Shown: positions 37,861-48,589, counted from the first letter of the stretch. The stretch: DNA of 64,000 bases from PBB1 sp965229345 (GCA_965229345.1 OZ245872.1:1178001-1242000), one strand, 5' to 3'. The notes: generated from the letters alone by a model not told the origin. Program-made: numbers and translations.

Positions 37861-37975
37861 GTTCTCGAGCCAGAGCCGTTGAAGTAGGCGTGTAGCCGCA
37901 GCGAGCAGGCCAAATGGCTGGTGTTGGGGCACTCTTCTTTGGTGACTTTCTTCTGTGCCAGCAGAAGAAAGTTAC
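37861..37975 (-). repeat. Structured intergenic repeat, copy B (inverted)
   Basis: Inverted partner of copy A, also 115 bases. Its hairpin is ACTTTCTTCTG with CAGAAGAAAGT. All four stem differences from copy A form two compensated base pairs, so pairing is kept while sequence changes. The copies face each other across an 86-base spacer and could together form a long cruciform. Confidence 0.85.
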
Positions 37976-38092
37976 TCGGCAGCCGGGCCGAAACCCGGCG
38001 GGCTGCAACGCAAGGCCACACCCGGCGCGGGTTCCCCCCACGGCGGGCTGCACCGCAAGACAACCAACCGTGCCGTGTAGCATGCGCCCGCA

Positions 38093-39349
38093 ATGCAAAT
38101 CCCCTACGAACTCCAGATCGGCTGGCGCTACACCCGCGCGGGGCGCAGCGGCCGCCGCAACGGCTTCATCTCCTTCATTTCCGGTGTGTCGATGCTGGGC
38201 ATTGCGCTGGGCGTGGCGGCATTGATCATCGTGCTGTCGGTGATGAACGGTTTCCAGAAAGAGGTGCGTGACCGCATGCTGTCGGTGGTCTCGCATGTCG
38301 AGATCTACCAGTCGCGCGGCGAGGCCCTGCCGGACTGGCAGGCCACAGCCACCCAGGCGCGGTTGAATCCCCAGGTCATCGGCGCGTCGCCGTTCGTCGC
38401 GGCGCAGGCGCTGATCGCGCGGGGCGACGACATGCGCGGCGCGATCGTGCGAGGCATCTCTCCGGCCGAAGAGGCCACCGTGACCGACCTCGCGGCGCAG
38501 CTGCGTGACACCACGCTGTCCCCGCTGGTACCCGGTTGCTGGTGCATCGTGCTCGGCGGCGAACTGGCCCGCAGTCTGGGCGTCGAGGTGGGCGACAAGG
38601 TGACCATCGTCGCGCCTGGCGGGCAGGTCACGCCGGCCGGTGTGGTGCCGAGGTTGAAGCAGCTGACGCTGGTGGGCACCTTCAACGCCGGCCATTTCGA
38701 GTACGACAGCGGACTCGCGTTGATGCAGGTGGACGACGCCGCGCGGCTGTTCCGCGTGGCTGGCCCGACCGGCGTTCAATTGCGACTGAAGGACGCGCAG
38801 CAGGCGCGCGAGGTGGGCGATGAGCTTCAGGTGCGCCTGGGCTCCACGGTGCGTGTCAACGACTGGACGCGCACCAACCGCAACTGGTTCCAGGCGGTGC
38901 AGATCGAGAAGCGGTTGATGTTCATCATCCTGACGCTGATCGTCGCGGTGGCGGCCTTCAACCTCGTCAGCACGCTGGTGATGACGGTGACCGACAAGCA
39001 GGCCGACATCGCCATCTTGCGCACCCTGGGCGCGAGCCCACGCTCGATCATGGGCATCTTCATGGTGCAGGGCGCGGCCTCGGGTGTGATGGGCACGCTG
39101 GCCGGCATGGTGCTGGGGCTGGGTGTCGCCTTCAACATCGATGTCATCGTGCCAGCCATCGAGCGTGCGCTGCACACCAGCTTCCTGCCCAGCAGCGTCT
39201 ACCTGATCAGCCACATGCCGAGCGATCCGCAAAGCGGCGACATCGTGCCGATCGTGCTGATTTCTCTGGCGCTGGCTTTCGTGGCCACGATCTACCCGAG
39301 CTGGCGTGCCAGCCGCGTGCAACCGGCCGAGGCGCTGCGCTATGAATGA
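38093..39349 (+). CDS. Lipoprotein-releasing ABC permease (LolC/LolE family)
   Basis: Inner membrane permease that extracts mature lipoproteins for transfer to LolA. 418 residues: an N-terminal span (FISFISGVSMLGIALGVAALIIVLS), a large periplasmic domain, and three C-terminal spans (FIILTLIVAVAAFNLVSTLVM; GAASGVMGTLAGMVLGLGVA; IVLISLALAFVATIYPSW). Only one permease gene precedes lolD, so it probably forms a homodimer (the LolF arrangement) rather than a LolC-LolE pair. lolD starts 8 bases before its stop ends. Confidence 0.93.
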   Translation: MQIPYELQIGWRYTRAGRSGRRNGFISFISGVSMLGIALGVAALIIVLSVMNGFQKEVRDRMLSVVSHVEIYQSRGEALPDWQATATQARLNPQVIGASPFVAAQALIARGDDMRGAIVRGISPAEEATVTDLAAQLRDTTLSPLVPGCWCIVLGGELARSLGVEVGDKVTIVAPGGQVTPAGVVPRLKQLTLVGTFNAGHFEYDSGLALMQVDDAARLFRVAGPTGVQLRLKDAQQAREVGDELQVRLGSTVRVNDWTRTNRNWFQAVQIEKRLMFIILTLIVAVAAFNLVSTLVMTVTDKQADIAILRTLGASPRSIMGIFMVQGAASGVMGTLAGMVLGLGVAFNIDVIVPAIERALHTSFLPSSVYLISHMPSDPQSGDIVPIVLISLALAFVATIYPSWRASRVQPAEALRYE

Positions 39350-40037
39350 GCCAGTGCCGCATGCCGACAAGGTGATCCGTGTCACGGGGTTGCGCAAGCG
39401 CTTCCACGAAGGCGCGCTCGACGTGAACGTGCTGCAGGGCATCGACCTCGACATCGCGGCGGGCGAAACGGTGGCCATCGTCGGCGCTTCGGGTTCGGGC
39501 AAGAGCACGCTGCTGCACCTGATGGGTGGGCTGGACGCGCCCACGCAGGGCGAGGTCACGCTGATGGGCCGAGACCTGCAGAAGATGAACGCCCAGGACC
39601 AGGGCGTCTGGCGCAACCGGCACCTGGGGTTTGTCTACCAGTTTCACCACTTGCTGCCCGAGTTCACCGCGCTCGACAACGTGGCAATGCCGCTGCGCAT
39701 CCGCCGCGTGACGCAGGCCGAGGCCCGCGCGTCGGCCGAGGCTGTGCTGCAGCAGGTGGGGCTCGGCCACCGCATCGGCCACCGGCCGGCGCAGTTGTCC
39801 GGCGGCGAACGCCAGCGCGTGGCCATCGCGCGCTCGCTGGCCGGGCAGCCCGCCTGCGTGCTGGCCGACGAGCCCACCGGCAACCTCGACCGCGAAACCG
39901 CCGATGGCGTGTTCGAGCTGATGCTGTCGCTGGCACGCAGCCGGCAGATGGCATTCGTGCTCGTCACCCACGACGAGGTGCTGGCCGCGCGTTGCGACCG
40001 CGTGTTGCGCCTGAAGCTGGGCCGGCTCGTGCCCTGA
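39342..40037 (+). CDS. lolD: Lipoprotein-releasing ABC ATPase LolD
   Basis: ATPase driving lipoprotein release, 231 residues. Walker A GASGSGKST, Q-loop region VYQFHHLLPEFTALDNV, signature LSGGERQRVAIARSL, Walker B VLADEPTGNLD, and the H-loop in VTHDE. The LLPEFTALDN segment is typical for LolD among MacB-like ATPases. ATG 39342 overlaps the permease stop by 8 bases; the start at 39306 of the same open frame lies deep inside the permease and is not used. Confidence 0.95.
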   Translation: MNEPVPHADKVIRVTGLRKRFHEGALDVNVLQGIDLDIAAGETVAIVGASGSGKSTLLHLMGGLDAPTQGEVTLMGRDLQKMNAQDQGVWRNRHLGFVYQFHHLLPEFTALDNVAMPLRIRRVTQAEARASAEAVLQQVGLGHRIGHRPAQLSGGERQRVAIARSLAGQPACVLADEPTGNLDRETADGVFELMLSLARSRQMAFVLVTHDEVLAARCDRVLRLKLGRLVP

Positions 40038-40052
40038 CTGCGGCAACGCCAC

Positions 40053-40892
40053 ATGCGCTGGGTCGACACCCATTGCCACCTGGACGCCCCCGAGTTCGGC
40101 GGCCAGGCCGAGGCGGTGGTGGGGCGGGCCCGGGCCGCAGGCGTGGTGCAGATGGTGGTGCCAGCGGTCGAGCGGGCAAACTTCGATGCCGTGCGCGATC
40201 TGGCGCACGCCCACGACCTGAGCTATGCCCTCGGCATCCATCCGCTGTATGTCGATCGGGCTGGCGACGCCGACATCGATGGGCTGGCCGAAGCGCTGGA
40301 CGCGCACCGCCACGATCCGCGGCTGGTGGCCGTGGGCGAGATCGGCCTCGACCATTTCGTGCCCGGCACTGACCGGGCACGTCAGGAGCAGTTCTATGCC
40401 ACGCAGCTGCACCTCGCGCGCGAGCTCGATTTGCCTGTGATCCTGCATGTGCGCCGCTCGGCCGACACGCTGCTGAAGCATTTGCGCCGAACGCCGGTGC
40501 CCGGTGGCATCGCGCATGCCTTCAACGGCAGCGACCAGCAGGCGCAGGCCTTCGTTGCGATGGGCTTCAAGCTGGGATTCGGTGGCGCCATGACGTTCGA
40601 GCGCGCGCTGCAACTGCGCCGCCTCGCGCAGACCCTGCCGCTGGAGGCCATCGTGCTCGAAACCGATGCGCCTGACATCCCACCGCAGTGGCTGTATCGC
40701 ACGGCTGCCGAGCGCCAATCCGAACCGGGTGCGACGCGACCCAACGAGCCGGCACAGCTGCCGCGCATCGCCCAGACGCTGGCTGCGCTGCGCGGGGTCA
40801 GTCTGGCCGAGGTCGCCGACGCCACGTGGACCCAGGCCTGCGCCGCGTTGCCGAAGCTGGGGGCGCTGCAGATCTCGGCAGGCGGCGCATGA
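40053..40892 (+). CDS. TatD family metal-dependent hydrolase
   Basis: TIM-barrel metallohydrolase of 279 residues, in the family with DNase activity on damaged DNA. Metal-binding WVDTHCHLDAPEF at the N-terminus, GEIGLDHF with the acidic ligand, PVILHVRRSADTLLKHL, GGIAHAFNGS, and ETDAPDIPPQW with the terminal acidic ligand. It follows lolD by 15 bases and overlaps the DNA glycosylase gene by 4 bases (ATGA). Confidence 0.93.
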   Translation: MRWVDTHCHLDAPEFGGQAEAVVGRARAAGVVQMVVPAVERANFDAVRDLAHAHDLSYALGIHPLYVDRAGDADIDGLAEALDAHRHDPRLVAVGEIGLDHFVPGTDRARQEQFYATQLHLARELDLPVILHVRRSADTLLKHLRRTPVPGGIAHAFNGSDQQAQAFVAMGFKLGFGGAMTFERALQLRRLAQTLPLEAIVLETDAPDIPPQWLYRTAAERQSEPGATRPNEPAQLPRIAQTLAALRGVSLAEVADATWTQACAALPKLGALQISAGGA

Positions 40893-41437
40893 AGCGGCAA
40901 CGAGCTGTCGCCCGCAGCCTGCCGCCGCCGGCATCGCCAGCGCCCCCCTTGCTCGACAGCCTGCCTCCCGTCGTTGCGCACGACACCCGGCTGGTGGTGC
41001 TCGGCAGCTTCCCGGGGGTGGCGTCGCTGCAGGCGCAGCAGTACTACGCGCACCCGCGCAACCAGTTCTGGCCCCTGCTGTCGGCGCTCTGGGAGATCGA
41101 TCTGGTCGGCTTGCCCTACGAGCGACGGGTGGCCGAAGCCAGCGCCCGGGGGCTGGGGCTGTGGGACGTGTACGCCCGCTGCCGGCGTGTGGGCAGCCTG
41201 GACAGCGCCATCCGCGACGCGGCGTTCAACGACCTGGCCAGCCTGACCCAGCGCGCGCCCGGCCTGCGAGCAGTCGCGCACAACGGCGGTGAGTCGGCAC
41301 GCGCGATGCGCCAGACCCAGGCGTTGGGGGTGGCTGTGATCCGGCTCCCCTCGACCAGCCCGGCCCATGCGAGCTGGAGTTTCGAGCGCAAGCTGGCTGT
41401 CTGGCGCGAGGCGTTCGTGGCGCATGGCGTGGCCTGA
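40889..41437 (+). CDS. DNA-deoxyinosine glycosylase (UDG family 6-like)
   Basis: Base-excision glycosylase of the uracil-DNA glycosylase superfamily, 182 residues. The diagnostic block is LGSFPGVASLQAQQYYAHPR followed by NQFWPLL; later GLGLWDVYARCRR and VIRLPSTSPAHASWSF match the helical substrate loop of hypoxanthine-DNA glycosylases. It probably removes hypoxanthine made by adenine deamination. The first 30 residues are basic and Pro-rich. Coupled to tatD by ATGA overlap. Confidence 0.85.
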   Translation: MKRQRAVARSLPPPASPAPPLLDSLPPVVAHDTRLVVLGSFPGVASLQAQQYYAHPRNQFWPLLSALWEIDLVGLPYERRVAEASARGLGLWDVYARCRRVGSLDSAIRDAAFNDLASLTQRAPGLRAVAHNGGESARAMRQTQALGVAVIRLPSTSPAHASWSFERKLAVWREAFVAHGVA

Positions 41438-41607
41438 TCGAAAGCCCCGGTGCATCCAAAACGCGTGGTTCTGCGTACCATGAGGGTCGAAATTCTGTAA
41501 TCTGTAATGTCCGCCGGCGGCTGGCGACGTTTGTCCATGCCACTGCCGGCCCCAACATGCCGACGGCTCGACTGCTAGGCCCCTTTTTCACTTCATAAGG
41601 AACCACC

Positions 41608-42060
41608 GTGATGACAAAACTGGCAATGGCCTGCGTAGCAGCCGGGGCGCTGAGTGCCCAACCCTCACAGGCGGCCACGCCCGCGAAGAAGGACGATGCA
41701 GCCTTGTCGGCCATGCTCGTCGGAACCTGGGTCAATCCCCCAGACAGCGCCGACTACGAGGCGGTTCCCAGCAAGGAAGTCTTCAACGCGGACGGTACCT
41801 ACACCTACACCGAGTTCGAGGACAACACCTGCTCGCGGGTGTCGGCGGCCATCAGTTCGAAGTGGTACGTCTGGGACGGCACCTTGGTCGTGGAGTTCCC
41901 TGACGGCAAGTCATTGAAAGACGAGATCGTCAACATGGCACCGAAGAAGATGGTGCTGCGCTCGATCGAGGACAGCTTGGTGTACCACCGCGTCCGTTCC
42001 GAGAAATGCTTCTCGACAGCGATCAAGGCCAAGTCGGCGGTGTCGAAAGCGGCGCACTGA
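41608..42060 (+). CDS. Secreted hypothetical protein
   Basis: A 150-residue protein with a short signal peptide (KLAMACVAAGALSAQPSQAA). The mature part has one WVNPPDSADY motif, the strand-rich VFNADGTYTYTEFEDNTC, WYVWDGTLVVEF, and a second cysteine near the end; it looks like a lipocalin-like all-beta fold that tests threshold values (GTW...F..DGTY), as in several periplasmic proteins of unknown role. Start GTG 41608 or ATG 41611, both after AAGGA. Alone between the glycosylase and a convergent oxidoreductase. Confidence 0.75.
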   Translation: MMTKLAMACVAAGALSAQPSQAATPAKKDDAALSAMLVGTWVNPPDSADYEAVPSKEVFNADGTYTYTEFEDNTCSRVSAAISSKWYVWDGTLVVEFPDGKSLKDEIVNMAPKKMVLRSIEDSLVYHRVRSEKCFSTAIKAKSAVSKAAH

Positions 42061-42079
42061 GGTCACCGTCTCGACACGG

Positions 42080-42110
42080 GCCGGACATCGGGGTTTCCCG
42101 AGTGTCCGGC
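42080..42110. terminator. Stem-loop between convergent genes
   Basis: GCCGGACA (42080-42087) pairs with TGTCCGGC (42103-42110), with an inner CGGG/CCCG stem and a GTTT loop. It lies 20 bases after one stop and 26 bases from the opposing stop. No T-run follows, so it may act as a weak bidirectional terminator or mRNA end stabiliser. Confidence 0.5.
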
Positions 42111-42135
42111 TTGAGGGTCTCGTCAGCTCAGGCGG

Positions 42136-43143
42136 TCATTCAATGCGGATGACGACCTTGCCGAAGTGCGTGGCGCCCTCCAGGTGACGCAACGCTTCCC
42201 GTGAATCGCTGAAGGCGAACACGCGGTCGATCACCGGCTTGATCTTGCGTGCGTTGATCAGTCGGTTCATCGACTCGAACATGTCGCGCGAGCCGACAAA
42301 AACGCCACGCACGTTGGTCGTGTTGAACAGGATGGGCAGCGGGTTGATCTCGCCGCCGGTGAGCACGCCGATCAGGTGGACATGACCACCGTGGCGCGCG
42401 GCCGAGATCGAACGCTGCAGCGTGCCCGGCCCGCCAACTTCCACCACATGGTCGACACCGACGCCGCCGGTGATCTCGCGCACCTTCTGGTCCCAATCCG
42501 GATACGTCTTGTAGTTGATCAGGTGGTCGGCACCCAATGCCTTCGCCTGCGCCAGTTTGGTGTCGCTCGACGAGGTGGCGATCACCACCGCACCAGCGGC
42601 CTTGGCGAACTGCAGCGCGAACATCGACACGCCGCCGGTGCCCAGCACCAGCACCGTCTCGCCGGGTGTCACCGGCTTGCCCTCGAACAGACCGTTCCAT
42701 GCGGTCAGCGCAGCGCAGGGGAGGGTCGCTGCTTCTTCGTCGCTGAGGTGGGCCGGCGTGGCGACCAGCGCCTCGGCAGGGAACACCCGGTACTCGGACA
42801 GCACGCCGGGCACCGAGCCGCCCAGCGCATGGCTGTAGTGGGCCGGCAGCATCGGGCCGCTGAGCCAGGTCTCGAAAAAGCAGCCGGTGACGCGGTCGCC
42901 GGTGGCGAAGCGTGTCACGCCCGGACCCACCTCGGCCACCACGCCGGCACCGTCGGACACCGGGACCAGCCCCTGCGACTTCATGCCGGGGTAACGGCCG
43001 GTGATGATCAGCAGATCGCGGTAGTTCAGCGAGGCCGCCTTCATGCGCACCAGCACCTGCCCAGGGCCAGGGCGCGGGACATCGCTCTCGTGCAAGGTCA
43101 GGCTGTCGGCATCGAGTTCTTTGAGGTAGGCGTAGCTGCGCAT
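42136..43143 (-). CDS. Zinc-free medium-chain (quinone-oxidoreductase-like) dehydrogenase
   Basis: A 335-residue MDR protein. The catalytic-zinc cysteine is replaced in AASLNYRDLLIITGRYPG, and there is no structural zinc loop, as in quinone reductases and related NADPH enzymes. Cofactor motif LVLGTGGVSMFALQFAKAAG; later GVDHVVEVGGPGTLQRSI. It probably reduces quinones or enones; substrate unknown. ATG 43143 gives the conserved N-terminus; the 61 upstream in-frame residues belong to the divergent spacer. Confidence 0.88.
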   Translation of the reverse strand: MRSYAYLKELDADSLTLHESDVPRPGPGQVLVRMKAASLNYRDLLIITGRYPGMKSQGLVPVSDGAGVVAEVGPGVTRFATGDRVTGCFFETWLSGPMLPAHYSHALGGSVPGVLSEYRVFPAEALVATPAHLSDEEAATLPCAALTAWNGLFEGKPVTPGETVLVLGTGGVSMFALQFAKAAGAVVIATSSSDTKLAQAKALGADHLINYKTYPDWDQKVREITGGVGVDHVVEVGGPGTLQRSISAARHGGHVHLIGVLTGGEINPLPILFNTTNVRGVFVGSRDMFESMNRLINARKIKPVIDRVFAFSDSREALRHLEGATHFGKVVIRIE

Positions 43144-43282
43144 GGTGGGCTTCTGATGGGTTGGAACTGCGTGGTTGTGGGAGACTGCTGAGGCGGCATT
43201 TTCGGCCGGGCGAGGATCATGCCACGCAGGGCCGAACCCTGCCCGGACGCGCTGTTTCCGGGGTGGCAACATCCAGGTCACG

Positions 43283-44058
43283 ATGACCCAGAAGAAAAAA
43301 CGACCCGAACTGGCCCCGGCCACCATTTCCGAATCCGATGGCGTGCGTTATCTGCACCTCGGCACGCCCTGGGTGCAAGGGGCGATGCGCATCCGCAAGC
43401 CGCTCGCGATCGAGCTCGAATACGTCCAGCGCATGATGGTCTGGATGCTGCTGCGGCCGAGCAAGGCGCTGTCCGAGGGCCACGCAGTGCAGCTGGGCCT
43501 GGGGGCGGGCTCCATCACACGCTACTGCCATGGCGTGCTGCGTCTGCGCACCACCGCGGTCGAACTCAATGACAGCGTGATCGCGGCGTGCCGCGCCTAT
43601 TTCCAGGTGGAGTCCGGTCGGTTGCTGAAGGTGATTGAAGCCGACGCCGGGGCCTACGTCGCCGACCCTGCGAACGAGGCGAGCGCCGATGTGCTGTGCG
43701 TGGACCTCTACGACCACGATGCAGCGAGCCCGGTCCTCGACAGCGATGCGTTCTATGCCGGCTGCCATCGCCTCTTGCGCGAGGGCGGTGCGATGACGGT
43801 CAACCTGTTCGGCCGCGATGCCAGCTTCGAGCGCAGTGCGCAGCGCATCGCGGCGGCCTTCGGTGCCGAGCGTGTGCTGAGCCTGCGCCCGACGCGCGAA
43901 GGCAACACCATCGTGGTGGCCCTGAAGGACGCCGACTGGCCCGAACCGGAGGTGCTGGCGATGCGTGCGGACCACATCGAGCAGAACGCCGGCCTTCCCG
44001 CGCGAAAATGGCTGAAGATGCTGCGTGCGCTGCCGAAGGCCTCTGCAGCGGAGAGCTG

Positions 44059-44059
<1 letters not shown>
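43283..44059 (+). CDS. Spermidine synthase-like methyltransferase-fold protein
   Basis: A 258-residue protein with the Rossmann fold of polyamine synthases: VQLGLGAGSITRYCHG, TTAVELNDSVIAACRAYF, ADVLCVDLYDHDAASPVL, and GAMTVNLFG. The usual N-terminal beta-hairpin region is present in short form (VRYLHLGTPWVQGAM). No polyamine activity is shown, and proteins of this type are often of unknown role. ATG 43283 is used; the stop overlaps the ATG of the secretion ATPase by one base (TGATG), so the two are co-translated. Confidence 0.82.
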
Positions 44060-45914
<1,855 letters not shown>

Positions 45915-45924
<10 letters not shown>

Positions 45925-46826
45925 GTCCGTTGTCGCAGCGTGCCTCCGAGGCCACGCCGTGGCCCGGTCTGTTGATGGCCGCCGTCGGGGCGGTGGCGTT
46001 TTCCGGCAAGGCCATCATCGCCAAGCTCGCCTACCGCTACGGCGTCGATGCGGTCACGCTGGTGATGTACCGGATGCTGTTTGCGCTGCCCTTGTTCCTG
46101 CTGCTGAGCGTCTGGGCGAGCCGCGGCAAGCCGGCGCTGGAAAGACGCGATGGGTGGGTCGTCTGCGGCCTCGGTTTCAGTGGTTATTACCTGGCCAGCA
46201 CGCTCGACTTCATGGGCCTGCAGTACGTCAGCGCCAGCCTGGAGCGCCTGATCCTGTACCTGAACCCGACGCTGGTGCTGGCGATGGGGGTGGTGTTGTT
46301 CAAGCGCCGCGTCAGTGCCCGCCAGGTGATCGCGCTGGCGGTCAGCTATGGCGGCGTGCTGCTGGTGTTCGGCCAGGAGATCACGCACGTCGGACCGCAT
46401 GCCCTGCTGGGCGCCGCGCTGGTGTTCGGCAGCGCGCTGAGCTACGCCGTCTACCTGGTGCTGAGCGGCGAGGAGGTGCGCCGGCTCGGTGCCTTGCGCC
46501 TCACCGGCCTGGCCAGCACCGTGGCCTGTGTGCTGTGCCTCGCACAGTTCGCGGCGCTGCGTCCCCTGTCGGCCGCGGTGGTGGCGCCTGAAGTGATCGC
46601 GTTGTCGCTGCTGAACGCGGTGCTGTGCACCTTCGCACCGGTGGTGCTGATGATGCTGGCAGTCGAGCGCATCGGCGCCACGCTGGCCGCACAGACCGGG
46701 ATGATCGGCCCGATGTCGACCATCGGCATGAGCGTGCTGCTGCTTGGCGAACCGTTCACCGCAGGCCTGGCCGCCGGCACCGCGCTGGTGGTCGCTGGCA
46801 TCTGGCTGCTCGCGACCTGGCGCTGA
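45915..46826 (+). CDS. EamA/DMT family transporter
   Basis: Ten-helix drug/metabolite transporter of the inner membrane, 303 residues, two EamA repeats: the first opens GLLMAAVGAVAFSGKAIIAK, the second HALLGAALVFGSALSYAVYL. Substrate unknown; amino acid or metabolite export is common in the family. GTG 45915 overlaps the secretion ATPase by 10 bases; TTG 45921 is an alternative. Confidence 0.9.
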
Positions 46827-46837
46827 AGGGAGGCCGC

Positions 46838-47320
46838 TCAGCCGGCTTTCTTCGGGCGCCCGGTCTTCAGCGGGGTGATGCGGGCCAGCGCTTTCTCGAG
46901 CTGTACATCGGGCAACGTGGCCAGCACCTGCAGGCCAGCCCGCAGCAGCTCACTCTTCTTGACGGCGTGGCGGAAATTCATCGCACGGTGCTTGAGCACG
47001 TCGATCAGCTCGAAGTCCGATTGCGGCATGGTGAAGCTGTCGCGCACCAGCTTGAGTTTGGCCTTCGGCGCTTTGCCGGTCGATGGAACCGCTGGCTTGA
47101 TCGGTGCGGCTGCAGGGGGCTTGGCCTTGGCCGCTGGCTTGCTGGCCGTGGGCCGGGCAGGCGATGCAGGCGTTGGTTTTCGCTTCGGCGTGGCCGATGC
47201 CTGCGCGGCGGCTTTGGGCGCCTTGGCGACCGGCGCCTTCTTCGGCGCCGCGTTGGTGCCTGAACTGCCGCTCGAGGCGGGCGTGGTTGCAACGTCCAGG
47301 GTAATGAATGAGTCGATCAT
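46838..47320 (-). CDS. Lys/Ala/Pro-rich protein with ribbon-helix-helix-like domain
   Basis: A 160-residue probable DNA-binding protein. Residues 13-90 are low complexity (Ala, Pro, Lys, Ser, Thr), like histone H1-type tails. Residues 92-135 (DSFTMPQSDFELIDVLKHRA, then HAVKKSELLRAGLQVLATL) fit a ribbon-helix-helix fold: a strand, then two helices. The C-terminus, KTGRPKKAG, has an AT-hook-like GRP core. The gene has a well-spaced promoter overlapped by a palindrome, which suggests self-repression. It could organise the nucleoid or regulate specific genes; neither is shown. Confidence 0.75.
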   Translation of the reverse strand: MIDSFITLDVATTPASSGSSGTNAAPKKAPVAKAPKAAAQASATPKRKPTPASPARPTASKPAAKAKPPAAAPIKPAVPSTGKAPKAKLKLVRDSFTMPQSDFELIDVLKHRAMNFRHAVKKSELLRAGLQVLATLPDVQLEKALARITPLKTGRPKKAG

Positions 47321-47347
47321 GGCGGTGGCTTCAAAGAATCAAGATAA

Positions 47348-47380
47348 ACCGTTTATACGGTATGCCGAATGATCTCGCAA
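47348..47380 (-). promoter_or_regulatory. Promoter with overlapping palindromic operator candidate
   Basis: Reading leftward: TTGCGA (47375-47380), 17 bases, TATAAA (47352-47357). The palindrome ACCGT-TTAT-ACGGT (47348-47361) covers the -10. Transcription would start about 25 bases before the ATG at 47320 of the ribbon-helix-helix gene. Confidence 0.65.
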
Positions 47381-47389
47381 ACCTGATCG

Positions 47390-48571
47390 TCATGCCCTGG
47401 GTGTTTTGAGCAGGAGCAGCGCTGCAAAGGCGCTGAACCCGACCGCGGCAGACAGCCCGATCGCCCCCGCACCCCAGCGGTCGATGGCCATGCCAAACAG
47501 CAAGGGCGCGGACGCCTGTGCCAGCCGGGACGGCACCATCAGCCAGCCTTGTCGCAGCCCATAACCCAGCGGACCGAAGAGCACCAATGGCAAGGTGCCC
47601 TTGGCAATGGTCAGGATGCCGTTGCCCGCGCCATGCAGCAGGGCGAACGCCGCAGCGCCAGGCGCTCCCAGCATCCACAGGATCGCGGCACCGACGGGAT
47701 GTGCCAGCGCCGCCAGCCGGGCGGACAGCAGTGGGTGGACTCGGCGCAGCAAGCCGAACTCCAGCACCCTGGCCACGACCTGCGCCGGCCCCACCAGTGC
47801 ACCGATGCCTACGGCGATGGCCAGCGACACGCCGCTGACATTGAGCAGGCGAGGCAGGTGCGTGGCCATCGCAGTGCTGATGAACCACGTCGCGGCGAAC
47901 GTGAATGCCAGCAAGACGGAGGTCAGTGCAGGAGGCGTCGGTCGCGGCGCCTCCGGCGACGGTTCGGTGGGCGACACCGGTGCTGCGATGGGCATTCGAT
48001 CTGGCGACGCCAGCGCGGGCAGCATCGCATTCAGTGGCAGTCCGATCACCAGGTGCAGCGCCGCCCATCCCAGGCACGCACCGCGCCATCCCAGGTGCGA
48101 TTCCATCAACGCCGACAGTGGCCATCCCACGGTGCTGGCGAGGCCCGCGATCAAGGTGATGCCGGTGATCGCACGGCGCGACTCGCTGCCGTACAGGCGC
48201 ACCAGTGTCGCGAATGCCGCCTCGTACAGCCCGCTTCCCATCGCGATGCCGATCAGCAGCCAGGCGGCGAACAGCGTGAGCAAGCCTTGCGCCGACGCCA
48301 GCGCGCCGAGACCCAGCGCGAACAGCAGGTTGGTGCCCATCAGCAGCGACCGGCCGCCACGCAGGTCGATCGCTCTGCCTGCCCACGGCCCGACCATGGC
48401 GGACACCAGCAGTGCGGCCGAGAAGGCCGCGAACACGACGGTGGTCGACAGACCCAGGTCGGCTGCCATGGGCGCTGCCAGCATCGCAGGCAGGTAGTAC
48501 GACGAGGCCCAGGCCAGCGTCTGTGCCGTGCCCAGTGCGGCGACCGGCTTGAACAGGGGGGCTGGGCGCAT
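47390..48571 (-). CDS. MFS transporter at the end of the arsenic operon
   Basis: A 393-residue major facilitator with 12 predicted spans and a Pro-rich central loop (APVSPTEPSPEAPRPTPPA) between the halves. First-half motif AGRAIDLRGGRSLLMG matches the MFS A-motif loop. It starts 18 bases after arsH, so it is likely transcribed with the ars genes; similar carriers occur in other ars clusters, with uncertain substrates (organoarsenical, antimonial or metabolite). Function assignment rests on context only. Confidence 0.85.
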   Translation of the reverse strand: MRPAPLFKPVAALGTAQTLAWASSYYLPAMLAAPMAADLGLSTTVVFAAFSAALLVSAMVGPWAGRAIDLRGGRSLLMGTNLLFALGLGALASAQGLLTLFAAWLLIGIAMGSGLYEAAFATLVRLYGSESRRAITGITLIAGLASTVGWPLSALMESHLGWRGACLGWAALHLVIGLPLNAMLPALASPDRMPIAAPVSPTEPSPEAPRPTPPALTSVLLAFTFAATWFISTAMATHLPRLLNVSGVSLAIAVGIGALVGPAQVVARVLEFGLLRRVHPLLSARLAALAHPVGAAILWMLGAPGAAAFALLHGAGNGILTIAKGTLPLVLFGPLGYGLRQGWLMVPSRLAQASAPLLFGMAIDRWGAGAIGLSAAVGFSAFAALLLLKTPRA

Positions 48572-48589
48572 CCGCGTCGGCCAATCGCC

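Larger units (their letters stand above)
37563..38092. other. Gene-free region carrying the paired structured repeats
   Basis: A 530-base gap between uppP and the Lol permease gene. It is filled by two inverted repeat copies (listed separately), GC-rich flanking segments with short hairpin-forming runs, and a central spacer (37775-37860). Open frames here are on both strands, lack homology signals, and follow the repeats, so I regard none as genes. Confidence 0.75.

Noticed and set aside
37660..37975. CRISPR array
   Set aside because: Only two repeat copies, in inverted orientation, 115 bases long, with no spacers or cas genes.
37572..38271. Several small open frames in the repeat region
   Set aside because: They occur on both strands, follow the repeat copies and show no protein features.
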